Made by a program: the position numbers and the translations under genes. From JAGTVG01 sp942491935 (GTDB taxonomy: Bacteria > Bacteroidota > Bacteroidia > Cytophagales > Cyclobacteriaceae): a DNA stretch of 64,000 nucleotides. Positions within the stretch are counted from its first letter, which is position 1; each line of letters opens with the position of its first letter. The notes under the pieces are model-generated. The model saw nothing but the letters and a program-made list of their open reading frames with translations. It searched no databases and was not told where the DNA came from. Below are positions 55,694 through 62,902 of this stretch, piece by piece. The stretch covers positions 131,528 through 195,527 of the forward strand of contig CALOCZ010000072.1 of assembly GCA_942491935.1 (NCBI GenBank). Direction: 5' to 3'.

Positions 55694-56071
55694 CTATTTT
55701 GCTCGCTTACCCGTAACCTCTAGCAATCCTTCTGAAGTACTGGCTTTCCCCTCTAATGCATCTTCTTTTATTGTCAGTTTAACGGACACATATTCTCCTT
55801 CTACATACAATGAAAAAGAAAGAACGTCATCTTCCACTTTTACACTGTTTAACTTCATTTCGTATCCGTCAATATTAACTACTCCTTCTAACTTATCTTC
55901 ACCCTTGGTGATGATTATCTGTCCTTTTGAATATTCATAAGGTGCATTTGGTGCTGAATAATCCCAAGTTCCCACAACATCTTTGTCTTTTGCAGAAACT
56001 GTAGCCACATTGATCATAAGCGCAAACAGGATAATCAAACCTGCACTTGCTGAAATTAATAATCGTTTCAT
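55694..56071 (-). CDS. Small secreted protein, lipocalin-like or DUF
   Basis: The 125-residue protein has a clear signal peptide (AGLIILFALMINVATVSAKD). The mature part is a single all-beta domain: VVGTWDYSAPNAPYEYSKG, then IIITKGEDKLEGVVNIDGYEM, with repeated short strands ending LLEVTGKRAK. The pattern GTW...G-x-I-x-I...L-x-G suggests a small lipocalin-like or DUF-type barrel that may bind a ligand. It is not part of the glycan operon by transcription (terminator downstream). A -7-like box lies 66 bases upstream. Confidence 0.72.
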   Translation of the reverse strand: MKRLLISASAGLIILFALMINVATVSAKDKDVVGTWDYSAPNAPYEYSKGQIIITKGEDKLEGVVNIDGYEMKLNSVKVEDDVLSFSLYVEGEYVSVKLTIKEDALEGKASTSEGLLEVTGKRAK

Positions 56072-56136
56072 CTTAAATCCTTTAGTTTAGTTTGAATTAA
56101 TTTTTACAAAAATTTTCATAAATATTTGAATGTCAG

Positions 56137-56144
56137 CAAATTTA
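56137..56144 (-). promoter_or_regulatory. Candidate -7 box of the small secreted protein gene
   Basis: The minus strand reads TAAATTTG, an exact TAnnTTTG match, 66 bases before the start codon at 56071. A TTTG lies at 56158-56161 but the spacing of 13 bases is short for the -33 element. An AAAGGA Shine-Dalgarno-like sequence precedes the start. Confidence 0.35.
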
Positions 56145-56211
56145 CTACTTTTTGGTACAAAATTTACTTATTTGGGATGAATGAATCGGCTAAAATTTGG
56201 TGTAAAATCCT

Positions 56212-57042
56212 TTACAATTCATTTAAAATTTCCGTAGCATAGTTTTTAGAAACGGGAATTAGAGGTGCATCTTCAATTCTTAATTCAAGGTTTAAACCTT
56301 TTCTGGTTTTTTTACTTAATGATACGTTTTTTATATTGACCATATACGATCTGTGGCATCTGCGTATTCGAAAACCACTCAATTCTGATTCCAGTCTTTT
56401 CAGACTTGTGCGGACAAGTTCTTTTGCGATGCCCTCATTATTGGAATAGAATATCTCTACATAATTGTCTGCATTTTTAATAAAAAGTAATTTGTCAGGT
56501 TCTATTGCTATACGCACATTTTCATTTTCATCCAGAATTTTAATAATATTTTTTTCAGATTTATCCACCTGAAAATACTTCTGCTTTTGTTTGTTGCTAT
56601 GCAGATAGTACAAAACGGCTGCATAAGGAAGGGTAATTACCAGAAATGTATATTTCAGCGATTGAAGAAATTCATTGACTAATTTATTTCCAGTCAATCC
56701 CTTTTCTCCATATATGATAAACATTACAAAACCAAGTATAAATACTTCACAAATGAACCATAGTATAAATGAGCCAATTTTAAATTTATTTATGCCGAAT
56801 AAGGGGCGGATTAAGAATTGGCTAATAGAGAGTATTATTATTCCAATAATCCCATAGCTTGATAAGATAAGGAACAGTGGCAAGGATTTAACGGAATGCC
56901 AATTGCTTACATTAAAGGGGTTGTACAAGTTCAAAAAAAGAATTGAAAAAACACCGGTTGTAAGGATCAGGATCAATTTATCCTTATTTGATCCCAGTAG
57001 ATCAAGTGGCCTATTCAACCAGTTAAATATAGAATCCTGCAC
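56212..57042 (-). CDS. Membrane-bound LytTR-type transcription regulator
   Basis: The 276-residue protein has four transmembrane helices (about residues 25-45, 55-80, 90-112 and 128-148). A LytTR DNA-binding domain occupies about residues 170-276, recognised by DKLLFIKNADNYVEIFY, LVRTSLKRLESEL and IRRCHRSYMVNIKNV. There is no receiver domain, so it is not a classical response regulator. The membrane part may itself sense a signal, as proposed for similar Bacteroidota LytTR proteins. Its position between the secreted protein and the glycan cluster makes it a candidate regulator of these genes. Confidence 0.9.
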   Translation of the reverse strand: MQDSIFNWLNRPLDLLGSNKDKLILILTTGVFSILFLNLYNPFNVSNWHSVKSLPLFLILSSYGIIGIIILSISQFLIRPLFGINKFKIGSFILWFICEVFILGFVMFIIYGEKGLTGNKLVNEFLQSLKYTFLVITLPYAAVLYYLHSNKQKQKYFQVDKSEKNIIKILDENENVRIAIEPDKLLFIKNADNYVEIFYSNNEGIAKELVRTSLKRLESELSGFRIRRCHRSYMVNIKNVSLSKKTRKGLNLELRIEDAPLIPVSKNYATEILNEL

Positions 57043-57165
57043 GCAATAAATGTCTTTTTAAATCCAGGGAAATCCCAACCATAAAAATATAAAAGAATAT
57101 GTTTTATGGGTAATAATTAAGAAGAACATTTAAAAAGAAAAATGACTCTTTACAAGTCTTAAGGA

Positions 57166-58839
57166 TTAATTTAAATACCCTGAGGCATCTCGTTCAAGCT
57201 TTTCATAATTCAATACCAGTGAATGGCCATGATAATTAATCGCGATTATATCCGCAGGAAATGAAGTTTTGACATACTTGTTCATATATCGCGGGTAGTT
57301 ATCCAGTTGAATAACCTGCCCATCTTTCTTAAAATCTCCGTCCCAACTGAATTCCAGTTTTCCCTGCGAGGGGGATTGATATTCAATGCTAAGTGATCTT
57401 GTTTTTATATCGGAGTTGGAAATGGCTTCAATAAAATCTTCAAATGACTTATAGTCTGATTTGCTCCCCAATTCACATATCCAGATATTCTCTTTCCCAT
57501 CTGCAATAATTTCTTTATTGGAATATTCTCCTGATTCTACCCATCTTGGTTCATTTTCAGACCATAATCCGATATATCCGCTTTTTCGCTTCCCGAATAT
57601 CCAGTTTCCTTTCTGTACTACTTCATCGAACTTCTCTTTTGGAACCCAGGCATGCGTAAATTCCAGATCATGCGTAACATATAACCCGGGTGCTGTGGAT
57701 ATTTTGTATAAGATAATGGCTACATTTTCAAATTGCCCTACTCTTGGCAGATTGCCGCTACCGGTCCAGTAATCAGGTGTGCCTTTGGGCTGATTTACCG
57801 GATGAGTAGTAAATACTATGCTTTCTTCATCGAGAACTGCACTCCATATCGATTGCTGATCCCCGCCATATCCTTTTTTATAATCCTGTGCGGAACTTAA
57901 CATATAATCTGGCGTCCGGAAGGTATAGATATTCGCCTCTGTACGGGTATTCCTGTTCAGGTCTTTATTAAATAACTTTATCGCCAGAGGCAAAGTGCCT
58001 GTTTTTCTTAAAAATGTCAACAGACTTTTTTGGCTTGCAAAAGGTTTGAAAAAAGAATTTTCCCACCAGTTGTATTCGTCAAACATCTGCATGGTTAGAT
58101 CTACCGTTCTTGGATGACAATATGCTTCCAGGCTAAGGAATGTCATTCCGTCTTCCAGGAGGTTCACATCCAAACCATAGTTTTCCACTTCATCCATATT
58201 TAGTCCCATCCTCTGCAGATTCGACATCCTCATATAGCTGGAATCATTGGCTATTTCATATATAACAAACGGGATCTTGTAGTTTTTGCTGATTGCTAGA
58301 GCATTGGTAGCCATATTCCCTTTTTTCAGATGATTAAGGCCAAAAATCAGATGATATGTTGAAGAACTGCTTTCCCGGTGGCCTGATATCTTGCTGCTGA
58401 AATAACTCCTGCCATGCGTGCTGCCAAAAGTTCCATTATAATGATTCAACGCCATATCAAACAACATCAGATCTAAGACCATGGTGGCTTTTATCCGGAT
58501 TTCTTCATCCGGGCTGAAGTCGATAAGGGCAACTAATGGAGCGATATCTTCGGTATAGTATACATTTGATAGCCATTCACTGAATCCGGTTTTGTATCTT
58601 AGATCCAGCCATCGGGTAACGCGTTCTTTACCCCTCCTGTACTTTTCAATCCCGGAATGGCCTGAATTTGAAAAGATCTCATCCTCATAGAAATGACCCG
58701 CCAGGTACTCACATGTGGAAAACAAGATATGATGATTTTCGCTCCATGTGCACATATTATCAATACCCGGTTCATCCGGCCAATATTTGAAGTTGAGGAT
58801 GGCCTGGCGAACAGAATCTTGCAGGGGAAGTTCTGACAA
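57166..58839 (-). CDS. Uncharacterised lipoprotein of the glycan cluster, C-terminal part (frameshifted)
   Basis: This 557-residue frame has no domain I can name. It has a long helical region (residues ~1-330) containing DNMCTWSENHHILFSTCEYLA, NHYNGTFGSTHGRSYFS and YCHPRTVDLTMQMFDEYN, and a beta-rich C-terminal part. An alpha/alpha-toroid with a beta-sandwich, as in polysaccharide lyases or heparinase-like proteins, is possible. The first ~25 residues (SELPLQDSVRQAILNFKYW) continue upstream without a stop from NFLKHHL, which meets 58772-59248 when one base is dropped near 58855-58862. The whole gene, 57166-59248, would encode about 693 residues. Confidence 0.7.
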   Translation of the reverse strand: MSELPLQDSVRQAILNFKYWPDEPGIDNMCTWSENHHILFSTCEYLAGHFYEDEIFSNSGHSGIEKYRRGKERVTRWLDLRYKTGFSEWLSNVYYTEDIAPLVALIDFSPDEEIRIKATMVLDLMLFDMALNHYNGTFGSTHGRSYFSSKISGHRESSSSTYHLIFGLNHLKKGNMATNALAISKNYKIPFVIYEIANDSSYMRMSNLQRMGLNMDEVENYGLDVNLLEDGMTFLSLEAYCHPRTVDLTMQMFDEYNWWENSFFKPFASQKSLLTFLRKTGTLPLAIKLFNKDLNRNTRTEANIYTFRTPDYMLSSAQDYKKGYGGDQQSIWSAVLDEESIVFTTHPVNQPKGTPDYWTGSGNLPRVGQFENVAIILYKISTAPGLYVTHDLEFTHAWVPKEKFDEVVQKGNWIFGKRKSGYIGLWSENEPRWVESGEYSNKEIIADGKENIWICELGSKSDYKSFEDFIEAISNSDIKTRSLSIEYQSPSQGKLEFSWDGDFKKDGQVIQLDNYPRYMNKYVKTSFPADIIAINYHGHSLVLNYEKLERDASGYLN

Positions 58840-59248
58840 GTGATGTTTCAGGAAATTGGTATATAAATCGTATTAGGCCAATCATACGAAAATCGGCACA
58901 ATCCTCTCTTTTGTTTATTTTATCAATCGCACTAATAAAACCCTCCTCTGAAGGTTCCTGATTATTATATAGTTGAACCAAAGCTGAGTGGATGTCTCCA
59001 TCCTTAGTACTATTGTATAAATCAAAGAAGTTGGATCGTCTGTTTTGATACTCTTTACGCCCCTCTTCCAGATAAATATCTATGTTAATTTCATCCTCGG
59101 AAAAGGTATTTCTGGATTCATAAACACTCAACTTCTCCGCGGCAATTAGGTTAGCCGGATTTTCATGGAATTTTCCTTTATCCGAACATCCTGCAAATAT
59201 CAGGACAGTTAAAAGAAAAGTACTAAAGATGAATAATAGATTTCTCAT
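58772..59248 (-). CDS. Uncharacterised lipoprotein of the glycan cluster, N-terminal part (frameshifted)
   Basis: The 158-residue frame encodes a lipoprotein signal (FSTFLLTVLIFAGCSDKG) and an alpha-helical start of the same protein. The final ~25 residues after RFIYQF are out of frame. Dropping one base gives RFIYNFLKHHLSELPLQ and continues into 57166-58839. The start overlaps the stop of the upstream PLC gene by four bases, so the genes are translationally coupled. Together they form one exported, lipid-anchored protein of unknown function. Confidence 0.72.
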   Translation of the reverse strand: MRNLLFIFSTFLLTVLIFAGCSDKGKFHENPANLIAAEKLSVYESRNTFSEDEINIDIYLEEGRKEYQNRRSNFFDLYNSTKDGDIHSALVQLYNNQEPSEEGFISAIDKINKREDCADFRMIGLIRFIYQFPETSLVRTSPARFCSPGHPQLQILAG

Positions 59249-60336
59249 TGTTCATTTATTAACCGTACCGGATTAAGCCTGTATATTGTATCGGCATCGA
59301 ATCTTACAAAATAATTACTCTCGAAAAGATTTGATGGCACATAATAATCTGTTGTGATCACCTGGGCACCACTCTCCTGAGCCTTCTGCCATCGTGAATA
59401 GTCATTATTTCTAGCTTCAATGGTATTGGCATCCGATCTTGTCCTTACCATATACCCTTTCTTAACCAATTCCTGTATCTTACCGAATGATACAAAAGGG
59501 TTGTTTAAGATCATGAAGGCAGCTTCAGGTGTTCCCTCCTTTGAATTAATGAACATAACCCGGCCAGCGAGAGAGGGATGACCTTCTATATATAAATTAT
59601 TTATACTTTCTCCCGCATCGAGCATGAAGAGTAATTTCCCCCTGACATTGCTTAATAAAGGCCATCCATTCTTTATAACAGCCTCTTCAAGCGAAGAATA
59701 CGTTGTTCTTACCATATCAGGGTAGATCAATTTATCCCATTCTATTACCGAAAGAATCTCATTATCGACTGAATCAAGGGCATCCATACTAAAAGGCAAT
59801 GGTGAGGTAAATCCCAGTCTCTCAATCACTTCATCCTTTAAATTCATGGTTATGATTATAGGGATGTGGTCAGGATGATTGTCAGACCACTTTTTTATTT
59901 CCAGTAAGGCTTCCGTAAAAAGATAATAATGACTTCTAAAATCAATATCCTGAACATGAAATACCTTCATTCCAGATTTATTCATTTTTTTGATATCATA
60001 AGGTGAAGCATTTTCTATTGCCAGAAGGCCCAGCGGATTACTGTACCTGCCTCCTTTGGGATCATGGAAAACGTCAATTTCAAGATTTCGCATTCCCAGG
60101 TCAAGTTGTTCTTTTATAGGTAAATGTTCATATTCCAGGGTAATGGCCAGGCTTGAATCTTCCCTGTACAAAACCTCCATTAATCCGGGATCAATGGCTT
60201 TTTTATAACTATTGTGGCTGCCAATTATCTGGATATCACTCAAACGAAGAACAGGACTATTTTGAGAGTTACAACCTATAATCATAGGGATTAAATTCAA
60301 GAATAACATCAAACGAAAAATCCTATTCTTTTGCAT
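59245..60336 (-). CDS. Ca2+-dependent phosphoinositide-specific phospholipase C-like lipoprotein
   Basis: The ATG at 60336 (MQKNRIFRLMLF) starts the signal; an upstream frame to 60372 adds only 12 unlikely residues. The signal ends in a lipobox-like MIIGCNSQ. The catalytic domain of PI-PLC type (about 340 residues) shows IQIIGSHNSYKKAID with the first catalytic His, LPIKEQLDLGMRNLEIDVFH with Glu/Asp metal ligands, and KVFHVQDIDFRSH with the second His. The C-terminal part contains MVRTRSDANTIEAR. The predicted reaction is cleavage of phosphatidylinositol or a GPI-like lipid anchor, outside the cell membrane. Substrate identity is inferred. Confidence 0.83.
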   Translation of the reverse strand: MQKNRIFRLMLFLNLIPMIIGCNSQNSPVLRLSDIQIIGSHNSYKKAIDPGLMEVLYREDSSLAITLEYEHLPIKEQLDLGMRNLEIDVFHDPKGGRYSNPLGLLAIENASPYDIKKMNKSGMKVFHVQDIDFRSHYYLFTEALLEIKKWSDNHPDHIPIIITMNLKDEVIERLGFTSPLPFSMDALDSVDNEILSVIEWDKLIYPDMVRTTYSSLEEAVIKNGWPLLSNVRGKLLFMLDAGESINNLYIEGHPSLAGRVMFINSKEGTPEAAFMILNNPFVSFGKIQELVKKGYMVRTRSDANTIEARNNDYSRWQKAQESGAQVITTDYYVPSNLFESNYFVRFDADTIYRLNPVRLINEQ

Positions 60337-60405
60337 CGATATATTAACTAATTGATTTAATAACATTATCACAACTTGCTATTTGTCAGTATTTTATACT
60401 AAATA

Positions 60406-61893
60406 TTATGATATTTTGAACACCCATGCAAAATTGCATGGAGGATCTTTTATAAGTATTTCCGGAATGAAAATCTTTAATTTGCTGCCCGATTTCTCCC
60501 AATCTACGGTAGATTTAGATCCAAATATCTCAATATGTTTTATCTGATCTATCTTCAGTTTCTCCAATATTATTTCTGATGGCATTTCGGATTCGTTTTC
60601 TTCAGCCAGGTAAAATACATTTGTGGAGCCATCTTCCATATAGGTATACCGGATATTACCTTCCCCAAATTGCGATTTCCCATGAGAATTATAAATAGCA
60701 TCCTGATTAATCTGCATCCATTCCCCTATTTCAGCTAATCTCACGTAGGCTTCATCATGCCATGTCCCATCTGGCCCGGGACCTATATTCAACAACAGGT
60801 TCCCTCCTTTTGAAACCACATCAATCAACATATGAATGATCTGTCTCGCAGGCTTATATATTTCCTTGAAACTATAAGACCAACTTCCGCCCATCGTTAT
60901 ACACGATTCCCATGGATATGCCAGGAAAGTATCAGGCACATATTGTTCTGGAGTCATATAATCCTGTTCGGATCCCTCCACATGCCGGTCTACCATTATT
61001 ATCCCAGGCTGCTTCTCTCTAACCTTTCCGGCCAGTTCTGACATTCTCAGGTCCTGGTTTTGCGGTGGGTTAAATTGTGTATATCCAGCCTGGAGATATA
61101 AATCGCTGATGAAACCAGATACATTTTTTTCTATTGGAGTTAAAGGCCTTACCCATCCCCCATCAAACCATAATATGTCGAGCTCACCATAATTGCTGAC
61201 CAGTTCCATAACCTGGGTATGGGTAAAATCTATAAATTTTTCCCATCTGTCTGGGTATTTATCAATTGAATAATTCACATTACGGTCAGGTGTGGCGAAA
61301 TTGGGCCACCAGAAATACTCAGTATTCCAATCTGCTTTCGAAAAATAAGCGCCAACCATAAAATCTTCATTTCTAAAAGCATCAAAAATCTCCTTTGTTA
61401 TGTTAGACCTGGGATCTTGACTAAATACACAGCTGTCGTCTGTAACCTTGTATTTAGTTGTCTCAGTCTCAAACATGCAGAAACCGTCATGATGCTTGGT
61501 TGTAAATACCATATACCGCATCCCCGCATTTTTTGCAGCTTTGACCCATTTGCCTGGGTCGAAATGAACCGGATTAAAAGTCTTCTTTAAAGCTTCATAA
61601 TTGCTTTTATACTCAGTATAATTTGGATTATTCCGCCTGCACCAGGGTTCATCCTCTGCACAGATTGACCAGGATTCAACAACTCCCCACTGACTATAGG
61701 GCCCCCAATGCATGAACAAACCAAATTTTCTGCTTTGCCAGTCATCAAGATTCTCAGCAACAACTGGGTCCTCTACAGGGTAATATTTCATTTCATCCTT
61801 AAATAGAATATGGTATCCTACCATTAGGCCAATAGCGAATAATACCACCAGTATCACCAAAAATTTCAAAAAAATACCTATTAGATGCCTCAT
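60406..61893 (-). CDS. Alpha-L-fucosidase, GH29
   Basis: The ATG at 61893 (MRHLIGIFLKF) gives 495 residues; a TTG two codons upstream (61899) is less likely. An N-terminal membrane segment (about residues 8-30) anchors or exports the enzyme. The GH29 barrel shows SRKFGLFMHWGPYSQWG, FTTKHHDGFCMFET and the nucleophile Asp in LDILWFDGGWV, then MVDRHVEGSEQDYMTPEQ. A small C-terminal beta domain follows. It removes alpha-linked L-fucose from glycans. Its start overlaps the 3' end of the frameshifted phosphodiesterase gene by a few bases. Confidence 0.93.
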   Translation of the reverse strand: MRHLIGIFLKFLVILVVLFAIGLMVGYHILFKDEMKYYPVEDPVVAENLDDWQSRKFGLFMHWGPYSQWGVVESWSICAEDEPWCRRNNPNYTEYKSNYEALKKTFNPVHFDPGKWVKAAKNAGMRYMVFTTKHHDGFCMFETETTKYKVTDDSCVFSQDPRSNITKEIFDAFRNEDFMVGAYFSKADWNTEYFWWPNFATPDRNVNYSIDKYPDRWEKFIDFTHTQVMELVSNYGELDILWFDGGWVRPLTPIEKNVSGFISDLYLQAGYTQFNPPQNQDLRMSELAGKVREKQPGIIMVDRHVEGSEQDYMTPEQYVPDTFLAYPWESCITMGGSWSYSFKEIYKPARQIIHMLIDVVSKGGNLLLNIGPGPDGTWHDEAYVRLAEIGEWMQINQDAIYNSHGKSQFGEGNIRYTYMEDGSTNVFYLAEENESEMPSEIILEKLKIDQIKHIEIFGSKSTVDWEKSGSKLKIFIPEILIKDPPCNFAWVFKIS

Positions 61894-61899
61894 GTTCAA

Positions 61900-62147
61900 T
61901 ATTATTGATCTTGAATATCGTTATTAATGGTTTTTCAATCCAGGATTGAGGTTGTTCATATCCTAAAGCATAGGCAGCTGTTGATGCAATATCATAAATA
62001 TTAGCCTGTAGCCCTGATCTCAAAATTTCTTTTTATACCATTTCCGCATAGGATTATTGGAATCCTGATTTCATTTAATGTTTCACCTCCATGACCCTTT
62101 TCGTTACCGCCATGGTCTGCCGAAATAATCAGCAAAGTATTATCCAT
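61900..62147 (-). pseudogene. C-terminal remainder of the phosphodiesterase (frameshifted)
   Basis: After the stop at 62148 the same gene continues in changed frames: DNTLLIISADHGGNEKGHG in one and LRSGLQANIYDIASTAAYA, ending near GYEQPQSWIEKPLITIF, in another. The first carries the His and Asp ligands of the alkaline phosphatase superfamily. Frame changes lie at 62186-62189 (extra base in a T-run), 62144-62145 (missing base) and 62030-62034 (missing base in a T-run). The true stop is not certain and may overlap the fucosidase start. Confidence 0.68.
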
Positions 62148-62804
62148 TTATTCCGGCACCTTTGCATCGAATTGGAAATTATTTGTTTTGATCAGTCTGT
62201 CGGCTTTTTCAACACCTCCGTGATATCTTTCTGAATCATAACCCCATTTGTGACCTGCTCCATCCACATGATCAATATGAACAAAGCAAAATTCTGGTTG
62301 TCGGGATTGAATAAAACCGCAAGCCAGGTCTGTAGTTTTATTTTCTCCAAGTGCAGAAGTATCATAATCAACAAGACTTTTTTCAAACAACCTCCCAAAA
62401 TCCTTCCATTGGTAAACAGCACCTGTTACTGCATCTTCATTGTTTGCTTTAATCACAGAGAATATTGTTGGAAAAATCCCTTCAGGACCTTTTACTGTGG
62501 GTGGAAGTATATACTTATCTTTTTGCCATTCGTTCGATGTTATTCCATGCTGTTCAGGTCCGGCCCCCATAATCATCGACGCCCAGTTCGGGCTTGAACT
62601 CGTTGGCAGCACACCACGTGCATTCAAAGTATAGGATCCAGCTTTCATTAAACTGTCTATCGTTGGCGTAGGTGAATTTTCTATACCTGTCCCTCCCATA
62701 CCATCAATGCCAATAATTATGACGTGGTTAATCCTGCGGTTAATATGCTTTTCATTAAAAAGGTTTGTCAAAACCAGAAAGATAAAAAGTAATAAAAATT
62801 GCAT
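62148..62804 (-). CDS. Secreted alkaline-phosphatase-superfamily phosphodiesterase, N-terminal part
   Basis: The 218-residue frame begins with a signal peptide (FLLLFIFLVLTNLF). It has the metal/nucleophile region of type I phosphodiesterase/nucleotide pyrophosphatases: VIIIGIDGMGGTG, then LPTSSSPNWASMIMGAG with the nucleophile Ser/Thr, and HIDHVDGAGHKWG with further ligands. The sequence is in frame until about residue 204, and the last ~14 residues result from a one-base insertion at 62186-62189. The remaining ~80 residues, with ADHGG and its His ligand, lie downstream in other frames. If restored it would hydrolyse a phospho- or sulfo-ester, matching the PLC and fucosidase nearby. Confidence 0.82.
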   Translation of the reverse strand: MQFLLLFIFLVLTNLFNEKHINRRINHVIIIGIDGMGGTGIENSPTPTIDSLMKAGSYTLNARGVLPTSSSPNWASMIMGAGPEQHGITSNEWQKDKYILPPTVKGPEGIFPTIFSVIKANNEDAVTGAVYQWKDFGRLFEKSLVDYDTSALGENKTTDLACGFIQSRQPEFCFVHIDHVDGAGHKWGYDSERYHGGVEKADRLIKTNNFQFDAKVPE

Positions 62805-62902
62805 TTGTTATTCTTTATGAATTCTCCTTTTGATTTTATCTCAAAATTTCCATGAGAAAGTCTATTATATCACAAGATCTTTTATAAAGAAATACTCCAT
62901 AT

